A stretch of DNA of 64,000 nt, from positions 1,889,828 through 1,953,827 of the forward strand of contig JAMXDE010000014.1 of the NCBI GenBank assembly GCA_026770025.1, read 5' to 3'. How positions within the stretch are numbered: position 1 is the stretch's first letter; every line of letters starts with the position of its first letter. The stretch is from Craspedostauros australis (taxonomy: Eukaryota; Bacillariophyta; Bacillariophyceae; Mastogloiales; Achnanthaceae). The position numbers and the translations under genes are program-made. The notes beneath the pieces are model-generated. The model searched no databases. It was not told the origin of the DNA and saw nothing but the letters and a program-made list of their open reading frames with translations. Below, in pieces: positions 1 to 10,437 of the stretch.

Positions 1-296
1 CGAAAACTCGTTTTTTGCCCTCTTCTTTCTTGCTTCTTCTTGTTTTGGTTCGGTTGCTTGCTTGTCACAAAAAGTGCGCGGAAAGTTACGTGGACTGCAC
101 ACAAAACAGGGCTCCGACAAATGCAACAACAACGGAGCTCATTCCGCCACAGAGTTGCAATACCCAAGAGAACGGCGCCAATCAGCTGGAGGGAGCATGG
201 AAACAAGTAAGAAAGCGTCCATTGCATGTGCATGAAGTCAAGCGCCCATTGAAGCGGATCGCAGAACAAGAGACGAAGACAGGAAGAGGAAGACAG

Positions 297-2702
297 ATGA
301 AGAGACCATCAGCATCCACCACGGCTCTGATTTGGAGAAGGATCCTGGGCCAACGCGCGCTTCAAACAAATGCGCCATCTGGTGGTCAGGTGTGTTCGCT
401 TTGGCCATCCTCATGGCCTGCATACATGCACCACGATGGTGCTGACGCAACCGCCCATCCAAACCATTCGCGGACATGCTCCCGACCTCGGACATGCGTG
501 CGATCGTCGTCGAGGAGTTTGCATCACGCCTTCCAACCACATGCGAGGTCGTTGGTTGAGCCGAAGCGACGCGCCTCATCTCTTGCAGCTTCGCCTGCCG
601 ACGGCGATACCTCAGAAGCTGCGTTACCGCATCTGTTGGATAGCCGCAACAGAATTGGCAATGGCAACAAAAGCGGCGTTGGTGACGACCAGCAAACCCA
701 CAGCCACGCTGTTCCGCAACACCTGTTGCAGAGCACGCTGCACCACAAAGAACTTTGGTTGAAAGATGCCTTGGACAGCAATCCAGAGATTGTGACGGTC
801 TCTGCGTTGCATCATGTTCTAGAAGCATTGAGAGACGCAGCGAATACGACCCCAGACACAGCTGTGCCATATCGAGCAGAAACATGGTTGTCCAGATCAA
901 TAGCGGTGGGGATGCTGCCCACATCACACTGCTACCAACTTGTCATCGAAGCATGGTGCTGCTGCAGTAACGCATCTGCAGCGACAGTCATCGATCGGGC
1001 GGAGCATTGGTTGACAGAGTGCACACGCAATGCAGTTGCAGCATCGGAGCGTCGTCATGATGTCAATGATGCTAGCTGTATTACAGAACGCAACAGCAAT
1101 AGCAACAACATCAATGGCGACTGCAACAATATCAACGGCAGCAGCGACAGCAGCAACAACAGTTTCGACTCCACAATCAACCCCACCATCGCTTTGTACA
1201 ATGCGTATCTGGATGCCTGCACGAGAAGACGGAACGCCGGAGGTGGTCAGGACCGTCAGAAACGTATGCTACAGTACGCACAAAAGGCAGATGCCGTGCT
1301 GATGCAGCTCATCACAGCGCATCGCGAAGGCAACGATGTCAACGCGGCCGTCCCAACGACCCAGACCTTCAATTTCGTTATTCGAGGCTGGGCGCGTTGC
1401 AAGCGTGACCGTAGCAGTGCGGAACGCGTACAGAAGCTCGTTGCCCTCATGGAGGCGTTGCACAATCAAGATCGGGCCAATTCGCCTGCTGGTCCCAACA
1501 CCAAGACGTACGCCATGGCAATGGATGCCCTCGTCAACGTTGCCAAGCAGAAGGCCCAGCAGTCGCACGAAGCCAACAGTGGCTTCATCAACGATTCTTC
1601 CATCAACGGGATCGATGAGATGCGCCAGGCGCGTGCCATTCTCGACCGATTGCACGAATCGCAACAGGATGGCAACACGGAGGCGGCGCCCAATACTGTC
1701 ACCTACAACATCCTGCTGACCGGTTGGTCGGCCCTGTCATTTTCGCAGCACAAAGATGCACCCCTGGAAGCAGAGAAGCTCTTGCAAACCATGGTTGACA
1801 TGAAGAGAGCGGTTGACACATGCAATATCGCACCGAACCGGATATCCTACGAGAAGGTCATTTCAGCCTGGATCAATGCCGCGTCCGAAGACTCCGGCGA
1901 ACGCGCCACATATTGGCTCAAGGAGCTATGGGAATTATCCGAACTGGAATCAGATCGCACCTACCTGCCATCCAATCGCACGTACAACACGATACTCAAA
2001 ACACTCCTGCTGCTGGATGGTCCGGAAGCCGCGGAAGATCTCCTGTTCCTCATATACGAACGCTTCTACCACGAGAAGGACCCATCCCTCTGCCCCAACT
2101 CCGAATCCTTCTCCCTCGTCATCCAGGCTTGGGTCGATCGTGCCGAACGCCACAGCGACCTGGAGGTCCGTCTCGCAGCCCTCGAACGGGCGTCAGAATG
2201 GCTCAAGTCGGTGCAACAGATCGAAGGAGAACGCAATGTCTCGACGACATCCAGATCGTACCTCAGCATCCTGCAAGCCGCGAGCCGAGCAACGACGCGC
2301 AGTGAGAATGATCTGCGGGCCAACGTCATCGCGCTGGAGACGTTGCAGGACTTCAAACGCACCCGGTTCGACTTGGACCCCCAGGCCTACGTACTGGCGC
2401 TGAAGGTGACGATGCAGGCCTTGGGCAGGGCCCCTCGCGGTCAGAAGGATGTGTGGTTGGCGTCGCTGATGGATCTGTTGCACGATTGCTGCAACGAAGG
2501 GTTGATGTGTGCTGCCGCGGTGCGAACGTTCGCCAATGTGCACTGGAGCAAGGACGGTGCCTGGACACGCGCCGAACGTGACCAGGTGGTCAAGCGCTTC
2601 TTTTCCGAGTGGCCCTTGCCATCCTCGTGGACGCGCAAGTTAAAATTCACGCAGTTTCTTCCTCGCAAGGAAGATCTGCAGCGGAACTGGGGAAAGAAAT
2701 AA
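297..2702 (+). CDS. Pentatricopeptide repeat (PPR) protein
   Basis: Long uninterrupted frame, rich in the paired-helix PPR signature. Repeated segments begin with Pro-Asn/Thr followed by TYN/TFN and a G-W or A-W pair: PTTQTFNFVIRGWARCK, PNTVTYNILLTGWSAL, PNRISYEKVISAWINAA, PNSESFSLVIQAWVDRA. At least seven repeats occupy the C-terminal two thirds; the N-terminal third is low-complexity and Asn/Ser-rich. PPR proteins bind organellar RNA and act in its processing, stability or translation; the RNA target cannot be read here. The first in-frame ATG is at 297, but the frame is open back to about position 15, so the true start may lie upstream, possibly outside the window. The N-terminus does not show a clear plastid leader, so mitochondrion or plastid remains open. 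The family call is firm, the start is not. Confidence 0.88.
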   Translation: MKRPSASTTALIWRRILGQRALQTNAPSGGQVCSLWPSSWPAYMHHDGADATAHPNHSRTCSRPRTCVRSSSRSLHHAFQPHARSLVEPKRRASSLAASPADGDTSEAALPHLLDSRNRIGNGNKSGVGDDQQTHSHAVPQHLLQSTLHHKELWLKDALDSNPEIVTVSALHHVLEALRDAANTTPDTAVPYRAETWLSRSIAVGMLPTSHCYQLVIEAWCCCSNASAATVIDRAEHWLTECTRNAVAASERRHDVNDASCITERNSNSNNINGDCNNINGSSDSSNNSFDSTINPTIALYNAYLDACTRRRNAGGGQDRQKRMLQYAQKADAVLMQLITAHREGNDVNAAVPTTQTFNFVIRGWARCKRDRSSAERVQKLVALMEALHNQDRANSPAGPNTKTYAMAMDALVNVAKQKAQQSHEANSGFINDSSINGIDEMRQARAILDRLHESQQDGNTEAAPNTVTYNILLTGWSALSFSQHKDAPLEAEKLLQTMVDMKRAVDTCNIAPNRISYEKVISAWINAASEDSGERATYWLKELWELSELESDRTYLPSNRTYNTILKTLLLLDGPEAAEDLLFLIYERFYHEKDPSLCPNSESFSLVIQAWVDRAERHSDLEVRLAALERASEWLKSVQQIEGERNVSTTSRSYLSILQAASRATTRSENDLRANVIALETLQDFKRTRFDLDPQAYVLALKVTMQALGRAPRGQKDVWLASLMDLLHDCCNEGLMCAAAVRTFANVHWSKDGAWTRAERDQVVKRFFSEWPLPSSWTRKLKFTQFLPRKEDLQRNWGKK

Positions 2703-3371
2703 GCTGCAACGTGGCGCATGCATTTGCTCTGAAGTTGAGTTGGACATACTTAGTCAAAAATACGCTTCAATTCACCACTACGTACGTAGAGAGGCGCAGT
2801 CGCTTGAGTATCGTAAGCTTTCAATGTTTACCAAGACTACCGATACACTGTTCTCCTACAGTAAATTGCTCTCTATTCTACAAGTACCTATCCCAGAGAG
2901 CAGAGTAGGTAGTATTGGTTGAATGATCCACAAAGGTATTTGCACATTGTGCTTGTCGGATGGACCTTGACAGTAGGCCAAGAATGTCTATCGTCATTCG
3001 ACAATCGAGCAAAATGAAACGTGGATCTGATTCTCGAATCTCACGTTGCTTTCCTTTGGTGACCTTCAGATTTGTGCTCCATGCGCACATGCGTGCATAC
3101 ATGGTGCGGTGTTGTGTCGAAGGAACAGCGCTTCACCGCTCTATTCTACTTCGATCGTTGATCGTATGCGTACAGAGCTGGAGTGATGAAGGGGGACGGA
3201 AACAGCGACCGAGAGATATCGGCGTGCGAAGTATGGGTTGAGCGGTGGAAGAAACGGGGCAGACAGACATCATGTTAGGTAGCCGAATGAATGGAATCTG
3301 AATGAATGGAATGAACGAACCGATCATCGTACAACTGTGGTACAATCGCGCCGCCACATTCATTTGTTTGC
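2703..3371. other. Intergenic region between convergent genes
   Basis: No convincing coding signal on either strand. It separates the end of the PPR gene from the end of the minus-strand plastid protein gene, so it should hold the two 3' UTRs. A GTGAGT donor-like site just inside the neighbouring gene (around 3388, minus strand) leaves open a short last exon of that gene here. Confidence 0.5.
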
Positions 3372-4241
3372 TCAATACCAACACTCACCATACAGCACCG
3401 CCCCAACGTATGCCATCGACGACGCCGTCGCATGCGGCAACGCTGCAAACGCGGCCGACGCCACGCCGCTGCGCAACGCAGAACCAGCATTCATGACGTT
3501 GACCCTGTCCAAAATCGCGCGGGCGACATCTGGATCCTCGATGCGGGTCATACCCGTACCATCGACGTCCCAAACGCCAGCCTGCGCGATATTTCACAGA
3601 CCCGTGCGCGACGAATCCCTGTATCCGGCCGCAAAGAAGAGCGGCAGCACGACGAGGAATCGCGTGGCGAAGTCCGTATCTGTGATGGCCGTTACGAAGG
3701 CGTAGGCAGCTGCGACGTAGGTCGCTTTTGTGCCGGCCTCGGAGCGTCGCTGGCGTTCTTCCGGGCCGATATTCTGCAAGTTCCGTGCGGCTTCTTGACG
3801 CAGGCGGGCAGTTTCTTCGGGCGATACTGCCTTGGATGGATCGCCGTCCTCCATGAGGAAGCCGTATTTGACGGTCTTGCCTTCTTGGAGACCCATCATA
3901 TCCAAGTACGGAAGCAACCAAGACATGAGTCCAGTATTCTTGAATGGCTCCTTTGGTTGTTCTGACCCAGACGATACAGCTTTCGTCAGTAATGGCGTTG
4001 ACGTCGGCGTTGACGCCGTTTGTGTCTCTTCATCAGCTGTTGGAGTGGATCCGAGGCGGAACGACGCCGATGTCGACGTCAATATCGATGAAGCCTGGGA
4101 AGAACCCGTCGATACCATCCGTTGTGGTACCATCGGTGTGAATGCACCTGCTTGTTGAGATGCACACACGATGGCGACCATCGCCCCGACGGCAGCTGAT
4201 CGGACCTTCATGGTGATGCTGAGGTGTGGAGGCGGTGACAC
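3372..4241 (-). CDS. Putative plastid-targeted protein with in-frame TGA
   Basis: The N-terminus (MKVRSAAVGAMVAIVCASQ, Met at 4211) is a hydrophobic signal segment ending AGA-FTPMVP, the Phe-plus-one motif of diatom plastid import. A Ser/Thr-rich transit region follows, then a conserved-looking domain (WLLPYLDMMGLQEGKTVKYG; PEETARLRQEAARNLQNIG) and a hydrophobic segment FLVVLPLFFAAGY. The frame meets TGA at 3594-3596, but the same frame continues with protein-like sequence (NIAQAGVWDVDGTGM, IEDPDVARAILDRVN) to a stop at 3372-3374. Explanations: a nonsense mutation (CGA to TGA fits), UGA read as selenocysteine, or removal of a 72-nt in-frame GT...AG segment ending just before AGVWD. A GGTGAGT site near the end could also start a further intron. 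No known function recognised; uncharacterised stramenopile plastid family is an inference. Confidence 0.6.
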
Positions 4242-4927
4242 AATCTGGCAACTCGAAATAGCGCACTGGTCAATTTCAGTTTCTTCTCAAATAATGTGAG
4301 CTGGCCTCTTGCACAGCGTCGGTGTCCGTTTCGGCTCCTTGAGAAGCATTACTCTTCATCGCGATCTCGGTGAACGATGACGACGACGACGATGATGACG
4401 CTTTCACCGACAACACTTGTCTGGAACTGTCCACATCATCGAAGGAAAGAACGGTTGTGACCATTGCGTGGTTGGTGTTGCGTTGTTGTTCTGTTGTGTG
4501 GTGGTTGATCTCGATGCGTCAGAACATGAGACATTTCTGAAACGACCAATCGTGTGTGACTCAATCGACTTCATAGTCGTACAAGAAACGAATCCAGAAC
4601 TGCAACTGAACCAAATTGCCGAACCAACAAACGAGGTTGTCGTCAACACCAAACAACGAACACCAACATCAACGTCAACATCAACATCGATCGGGATTCG
4701 CAACTGCACAACCCGAACATCCAGGAGAGATCCAGAGAAGAAAGAAAGAGAAAGGAAGAGTCCTTGCGGATTGCCTTTGTTCCAATCCAACCCAATTCAA
4801 GTCAATTCAAGTCAATTCAATTCACTTCACTTCGGTTGATCCCATAGTTCCTCTATTCCCCAAGCACAGCAAAGTCCCATCAAGCGCAAGAACAAACGCA
4901 CTTCCAGTGCATCCAACAATCACCACA
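4242..4927. promoter_or_regulatory. Divergent promoter region
   Basis: About 690 bases between two divergently transcribed genes for putatively plastid-targeted proteins (minus strand to the left, fibrillin to the right). It must carry both promoters and 5' UTRs. Short CAATTCAAGT-type direct repeats sit at about 4795-4830, 100-130 bases before the fibrillin ATG. No TATA element could be assigned with confidence. Confidence 0.4.
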
Positions 4928-5806
4928 ATGAAGATCGCAACCCTTTCCTTGGCACTGCTGTTCGCAAGCAACAGCATCGGCAAATCATCGGCATTCGCAT
5001 CGTCGCGTCCAACATCCGTGGCATTTTCTAACGCCAGAACCCAGCTGCACTCGTACCAGGATGATGCACCCTCCGATTACGATCAATCTGATCTGGTCTC
5101 CTCAACGCAGGATCTGGTCGTCGACGACGACGAGAACGACGTCATCATCCGCGAGGATCTCAAACGCGAACTGCTGCTGCTCGCGAGCATCACGAACCGC
5201 GGCGAGTACGCGTCGCGCGAGGAACGCGACATCGTCGTGGATCTGGTCACGCAGCTCGAGGCCCTCAATCCAACCGCCGAACCAGCCTCGAACGCCAACG
5301 GCGAATGGGATCTGTGCATCAGCTCGACGCAATTCTTCCGCAGCAGTCCCTTCTTCCAGGCCATCCGCGTGGCGGCCGGCGACAACAACAAGGCCTACGC
5401 CGAGAACTTCTTCGATCTGCACGACCGCGCCACGGCAGCGGGACGCGTGGGGCGCGTGCGTCAGATCATCACGCAGGACACCATGATCAGCGAGGTGGAT
5501 CTCGAGGTCGGCGTGCTGCCGGGATTGCCGATCCGCTTCGACGGCACGGTCGTGACGGATGCGGAGCTGTCCATCCGGTCGGCCGATTTGTGGGAGCTCA
5601 AGGTGCGCAACACGCAGGTCAAAGGTTCCAACATTCCCATCCTCAACCAGCTGATGGACGATCTCAAGGTGGATCTGCCTGTCGGTGACTTTTACGATCA
5701 GATCGGCTCGTCGCCGGTGATTCCGATGAAGACATTCTATGTTGACGACAGTCTGCGTATCACGAGGGATATCGACGACAACTTCTACGTCTTCAGCAGA
5801 GCGTGA
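4928..5806 (+). CDS. Plastid lipid-associated protein / fibrillin (PAP family)
   Basis: 292-residue product. The frame is open upstream to 4616, but the ATG at 4928 is preferred because it starts a classical leader (MKIATLSLALLFASNSIG) ending SSA-FASSRP, the diatom plastid-import motif. The mature region follows the PAP/fibrillin plan: an N-terminal helix (REDLKRELLLLASITNRGEYA, trimmed: LKRELLLLASITNRG), then GEWDLCISSTQFFRSSPFFQ, a beta-rich core, and the C-terminal DDSLRITRDIDDNFYVFSR, which matches the family's closing segment with the YLD-type motif replaced by YVDD. Fibrillins bind lipids in plastoglobules and thylakoids and act in lipid or quinone metabolism and stress response. Codon use is strongly GC-ended compared with the following genes. 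The start choice is well supported; the exact fibrillin subclass is not determined. Confidence 0.85.
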   Translation: MKIATLSLALLFASNSIGKSSAFASSRPTSVAFSNARTQLHSYQDDAPSDYDQSDLVSSTQDLVVDDDENDVIIREDLKRELLLLASITNRGEYASREERDIVVDLVTQLEALNPTAEPASNANGEWDLCISSTQFFRSSPFFQAIRVAAGDNNKAYAENFFDLHDRATAAGRVGRVRQIITQDTMISEVDLEVGVLPGLPIRFDGTVVTDAELSIRSADLWELKVRNTQVKGSNIPILNQLMDDLKVDLPVGDFYDQIGSSPVIPMKTFYVDDSLRITRDIDDNFYVFSRA

Positions 5807-6546
5807 GGTGGCACAGGCACACTGCTAATCAACTCGTATCAAGCCAAGTACTCGAAAGCCAAGTGAATCGTATTGACTTGGACTGCGCTGTGTTGTGTGG
5901 ACCTGCATGATAGAAAATCTGAACCCAATACTATCGTGGTGGAGTGAATCAGTGAAGTGTCATAGAGTGAGGCAATATCCGTCGAATGATGCTCTGTATC
6001 GAGTTGGCGTCCAGAGAGCAGCTCCACTTGCTGCGAGCTACGTGTGCCAATGCTGTTGACCACGAGAGTAGAGCTGGGGAGGAAGTTGTCGACAGTCACG
6101 AGCCAGAATGAATGGCAGGATAGAAGTCTGACCGTCATGCCGAAATCAGACCAAAAAGCAGTTTCCGACCACTTCGATCACGAACAAGAATAACGACCGT
6201 GACGTGGCGAACATGAGTTCTTCCACCTTCTTCTGTCTTCCTTCGCATCCAAAAGCGAGATCGCCATGATGGCACGCGACAGAAACCAAAAAGAACACGA
6301 CAACTTTCCGATCTTGTGTGCCAAGAACAAATCAGCGACAAAGAAGCGGGAGGAGGGCGCACACGATCCAAACAGAGGTATCTTGGGCAAAGACATCAAA
6401 CACAAATTCGATGTCAACGACCCTCTTCGTGTTGCCCAAATTCAATCGTAGAGAAACAGAGCGTTCCATCAACAACACTTGAGAGAGTTCGCCATACTTG
6501 TAGTCGTACCATACAGAGTCGACATCACTCAGCATCACTCGACGGG
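5807..6546. other. Intergenic region
   Basis: 740 bases between the fibrillin stop and the transporter start. Frames are short and not protein-like. It presumably contains the 3' UTR of fibrillin and the promoter and leader of the transporter. Nothing else seen. Confidence 0.5.
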
Positions 6547-8208
6547 ATGAGCGCCAATGCAGATGCAGATTCAACGCTTGCTCCATCGGCAGACGTGGAG
6601 CAGCCAAACACCTCCAACGGAGAAGCTGAGCCAGCAGCAACAACAACAACGGTGACAGGAGCAGGAACATCTCCCGATGACGCCGTGAGTGATGATGATG
6701 AGGCGCGCAAGGGAACCATCTGGTCGGCACGGTTCAACATCCTTTCCACCATGGTGGGGGGAGGTTGCCTCTCCCTCCCTCTCGCCTTCCAGCAATCGGG
6801 AAATGCGTTGTTGGGACCCATCCTTCTCATCGTCATCACGCTCATCACCGATTTCTGCTTCCGCCTGCTCGTCGAGAGTTCGAAGGCTCACAGCGGCGTC
6901 GATCACAATCGTCGCGGAACGGATTCCTTCGAGTCACTCACCAGCGCGGCCTTCGGACCATCTGCCTTCCTTTTCTCGATGGCGCTCGTCACGTCCATGT
7001 GCTTCTTTGGTACCGTCGGATACTGCGTCTTGCTGCGCGACATGCTCAAGCCCATCACGGATTCCGTGCATGTCTTCGAAGGCTGGGATTGGCTGCACAA
7101 GAACCTCTGCATGTTCGTGGTCGTCCTCGGCGTCACGCCGCTCTGCACTCTCAAGACATTCACTGCATTGCAGAGTTGCAACGCCACCAGCATGCTCTCC
7201 ATCCTGATCCTGGGATCTTCCATCGTCTTTCGGTCCATCCAGTGCAACATCGCCTCCGCCACGGGTTCCTCGGATTCCGATCTGTTCGAACAGTTCGCCA
7301 CCGCCACTGCCAATTCCGGCCCCTGGTACTCGCATTTGCGGCCGTTCCCAGATTCGGCGAAGGAGGTTCTGGATGCGCTGCCGCTCTTCATCTCCTGCTA
7401 CGTCTGCCATTACAACATCCCCTCGGTGCACAACGAATTGCGCGAACCCTCACCGATCCGAGTTTCCTGGTGGCTGAGAAGCACGGCATGGACAGCCTTT
7501 GCACTCTACATGGTCTTGGGAGTTGCAGGATCCATGTACGGCAATTGCACGGAGACGGGCAAAGTGCAAGGCAACGTGCTGTTGGACTTTGACGAAGACG
7601 ACCCGCTTCTGCTGGTCGGGCGCATGTGCCTGGCGTTGACAATCACGCTGGCATTCCCCATGCTCATCATTCCTGCGAGAGATATCGTCATACGATTCAT
7701 GATGGACAGCAGCGACGATGCTGACGCCGATGGCAACGATCGCACACCGAATGTCACCAGTGGACCAGCCACGTCCGCATCACCTTCATTGTTGGAAGGC
7801 CAAGAGGCGTTGGAGGAGCCGCTGCTGCAGGCATTGGATCCACCATCTCATTCCCCTGCCGATTCTTCAAATGATGTCGCAATTTCAACGGACGATGATG
7901 CTCCAGTGGCAGCATCCGCTCCCATCACAACGCGCCTCGCCGTCGCAGTTGCGATATTCTGGACCGCCGCCGCGTTCGCCAGCAGCGTGCAGAGCATCGA
8001 CACGGTGTGGGATCTCCTTGGGAGCAGCCTTTCCATCCTGCTGTCGTACCTCCTTCCATGCGGAATCTACCTCCAGCTCACCAAGGATCAGGAGGGCGGG
8101 GATCATGCCAACTCCAGAATCCTGGCCTGGGTCATCATCGTCGTCTTCACCCCGCTCATGTTCATCTCGACTGGCAATGCTGTTTACAACACCGCCACGG
8201 GGCAGTGA
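6547..8208 (+). CDS. Amino acid/auxin permease (AAAP) family transporter
   Basis: 553-residue polytopic membrane protein. The frame opens at 6316, but the ATG at 6547 begins an acidic, Ser/Thr-rich cytosolic N-tail typical of the family. The first helix carries the AAAP signature FNILSTMVGGGCLSLPLAF, comparable to the 'N-x-x-x-x-x-x-G-x-G-x-L-x-LP-A' region of SLC38/SLC36 transporters. About eleven hydrophobic segments follow; a large polar loop (roughly residues 385-455, Asp/Ser/Pro-rich) splits helices 9 and 10. The motif LPLFISCYVCHYNIPSVHNEL corresponds to the conserved helix-6/7 region in which N-terminal half loops face the substrate. The family moves amino acids with protons or sodium across plasma or vacuolar membranes; substrate and membrane are unknown here. 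No intron seen. Confidence 0.85.
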   Translation: MSANADADSTLAPSADVEQPNTSNGEAEPAATTTTVTGAGTSPDDAVSDDDEARKGTIWSARFNILSTMVGGGCLSLPLAFQQSGNALLGPILLIVITLITDFCFRLLVESSKAHSGVDHNRRGTDSFESLTSAAFGPSAFLFSMALVTSMCFFGTVGYCVLLRDMLKPITDSVHVFEGWDWLHKNLCMFVVVLGVTPLCTLKTFTALQSCNATSMLSILILGSSIVFRSIQCNIASATGSSDSDLFEQFATATANSGPWYSHLRPFPDSAKEVLDALPLFISCYVCHYNIPSVHNELREPSPIRVSWWLRSTAWTAFALYMVLGVAGSMYGNCTETGKVQGNVLLDFDEDDPLLLVGRMCLALTITLAFPMLIIPARDIVIRFMMDSSDDADADGNDRTPNVTSGPATSASPSLLEGQEALEEPLLQALDPPSHSPADSSNDVAISTDDDAPVAASAPITTRLAVAVAIFWTAAAFASSVQSIDTVWDLLGSSLSILLSYLLPCGIYLQLTKDQEGGDHANSRILAWVIIVVFTPLMFISTGNAVYNTATGQ

Positions 8209-8791
8209 GGAGATGATGTGGCAGAATCCGCAAAAGTAGAGCTGAACGGCTCCAGCTAATTGCAGCGCTATGTGACTCCGCATAGCCAACGAATGGTAGT
8301 GTCCTACTCAACTTAACCCCATTCCTCGATACTCAAACACAGGCGCCTCCTTGGATTATTCGGTGTTGCCATCCCAGTGTATACCCATGATCATGCGAGC
8401 CAGAGCTCTTCTGTGCATGGTATTGACGGGGGCATGATGGCCTCTCTGTTCACTCCTCAAGTATACTGTACTCCATCATTCCGTACTCCTTCGTATCACC
8501 TGGCGCCTGACGATTCCACTTGTTGTGGGTGGCAAAATGTTCGCCGTCTGTCGTGTCACCCAGTCATGCGTGTTGAGGCGAAGCAGAACATCTGTTCTTC
8601 TGTTCTTTGGGCGCGTTCCTTTCTCCAACCAACCATCTGCGGAGAGAGACACTGCAACCGAAAACGCAAACGTCGATGATGGCCATTCGCATTCCTCCAC
8701 CCACCCTCTCTTCTTCTTGGCCATCACAAACAGAAACAAAGCACAAAGCAGCACAATAGCGACGCAACGCAAAGCAGGCTACCCACCCATC
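8209..8791. other. Intergenic region / FBPase promoter
   Basis: Short frames only. The stretch contains the 3' UTR of the transporter and the promoter and leader of the FBPase gene. The FBPase frame is open back to 8525 but that part lacks protein character. Confidence 0.45.
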
Positions 8792-10437
8792 ATGATCCTC
8801 CGTTGCACGACCCTTGGTTTGGCAAGCCTCGCCTTTGGCGCCATCCACTCGGAGGCCTTCCTGCATCACCATCCACCAGCATCCGCTTGGGCGCCAACGA
8901 GAGCGGAGGTCGGTTCGGCACAATCCGCCAATTTTCGCCGGGATTTGGCGCCATTGTCGCGCAACGCCCTAACAACAACGCAGCTGCGCTCCTCCACCTT
9001 CCCCTCGTCCTCCGGCACCGTCAAGCTCCCCAACGCCACGAAGAAGAAGAAGCTCAAGGCCTTCGTGCGGTACCTCGAGATCGAGTGCTGGAAACGCGCC
9101 GAACTGCGAGAACTGGAGCCCGTCCTGCAGGCCGTGGCCGATGCCTGCAAGCAAATCAGCCGCATCGTTCAGCGCGCGCAGACAGATGATCTGTACGGTG
9201 TGGCAGTCGACAAGACGACGGGTCAGCCGCTGGAGGACAACGTTCAGGGCGAAGTGCAGCAGCAGCTCGATGTGCTGTGCAACACCATCATGCTGCGGGC
9301 CTTTTGCGGCAGCAGCAAGTCCATCCATGCGGTGGCGTCGGAAGAGGAGGATACGTGCCGGTGTTGTTCGACGATCATGGTCAGTGGTGCGCTGAGTCGT
9401 ACTGCATGGAACAGTGTAGATTGCTGTGTTGTGAGCGTTGGCTGTTTGAGGCTGATGGCAGGTGACATGGGACCTGCCGTGCCATCGGCGTGAGCAACGA
9501 AACTACTGTGATGATTCATTCTTGCCACCCTACTTTGCAATACGTACGCAGACGCTTACCACATATGCAACACATTGTGCTTGGCTCCACTCCACTCTGC
9601 TCTATGGAAATCGCTTTGCTTTTGTCCACCTTCATCGCAACTCATTGAACACAGGGAGATACGGCATTCGCAGTGGGAGACTACATCGCTGCGTTTGATC
9701 CCATTGACGGATCCAAGAACATCGACGCTTCGCTACCCGTAGGTTGCATCTTTGGAATTTACAAGAAGCCACCCGGCGAGATTGACGAATCCACCTTCCT
9801 GCAGGACGGCAGCCGCCTCGTGGCTGCTGGCTATTGTTTATTTTCTGCCACCACGGTGCTGGTCTTGTCCTTGGGCTCAGGCGTAGATGGGTTCACGCTG
9901 GATCCCGATCAGGGCAAGTTCCTTCACACGCTAAGAGACATGCGCATTCCCTCATCCGGAGCCATCTACAGCGTCAACGAGGCAAACTACCGAGAGTTCG
10001 ACAAACCCGTCCAGGCCTACCTCAACTCGGTCAAGGAGCACAAGTCAGCATCCCACCTGAAACCGCAAGCGCGGTACGTCGGTGCCTTGGTGGCGGACGT
10101 CCACAACGTGCTGATCAACGGAGGAATCTACGCCTACCCCGCTACGCTATCAAATCCAACCGGCAAGCTCCGGCTCCTGTACGAGTGCGCTCCGATGGCA
10201 TTCATCGTTGAACAAGCCGGAGGAGCGGCATCCACAGGTTCGGGACGTATCATGGATGTAATGCCCACTGAGATCCATCATCGTGTGCCCTTGTTCCTCG
10301 GCAGCACGGACAACGTATTTGGGTTGGATCAGTTCTACAAGTATCACGGTGATGATGATGACGATGATGATGACGATGACATTGATGAGGATGAAGCACA
10401 GAGGCAACAGTTGCCTTCGGATAATTTGCATCCTTGA
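8792..10437 (+). CDS. Fructose-1,6-bisphosphatase, plastid-type, one intron
   Basis: Two exons, 8792-9379 and 9655-10437, joined in phase 0 (intron 275 nt, ATG|GTCAGT ... ACACAG|GGA). The product is 456 residues. The leader ends SEA-FLHHH (residue 22), the plastid-import motif. Motifs in order: ACKQISRIVQRA, SEEEDTC (metal-site Glu-Glu), FDPIDGSKNID (catalytic Asp pair; FDPLDGSSN in most relatives), GCIFGIYKK, YVGALVADVHN and KLRLLYECAPMAFIVEQAGG for sugar-phosphate binding. The enzyme removes the 1-phosphate of fructose-1,6-bisphosphate in the Calvin cycle or gluconeogenesis. The regulatory Cys loop of plant chloroplast FBPase before AAGYC is absent (KKPPGEIDESTFLQDGSRL instead), but a CRCC cluster lies at residues 189-192. 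The acidic tail (about residues 430-445) is encoded by a GAT microsatellite. Confidence 0.92.
9380..9654 (+). other. Intron of the FBPase gene
   Basis: GT at 9380 and AG at 9653-9654 restore the FBPase frame exactly: exon 1 ends after STIM and exon 2 begins GDTAFAVGDYIAAFDPIDG. The intron is not a multiple of three and has in-frame stops, so it must be removed. Confidence 0.8.

Noticed and set aside
238-927. 229-codon minus-strand frame near the left edge
   Set aside because: Lies inside the PPR gene and has no motif.
3133-3384. Further exon of the TGA-containing plastid gene
   Set aside because: A donor-like GGTGAGT exists, but none of the possible acceptors leads to recognisable coding sequence.
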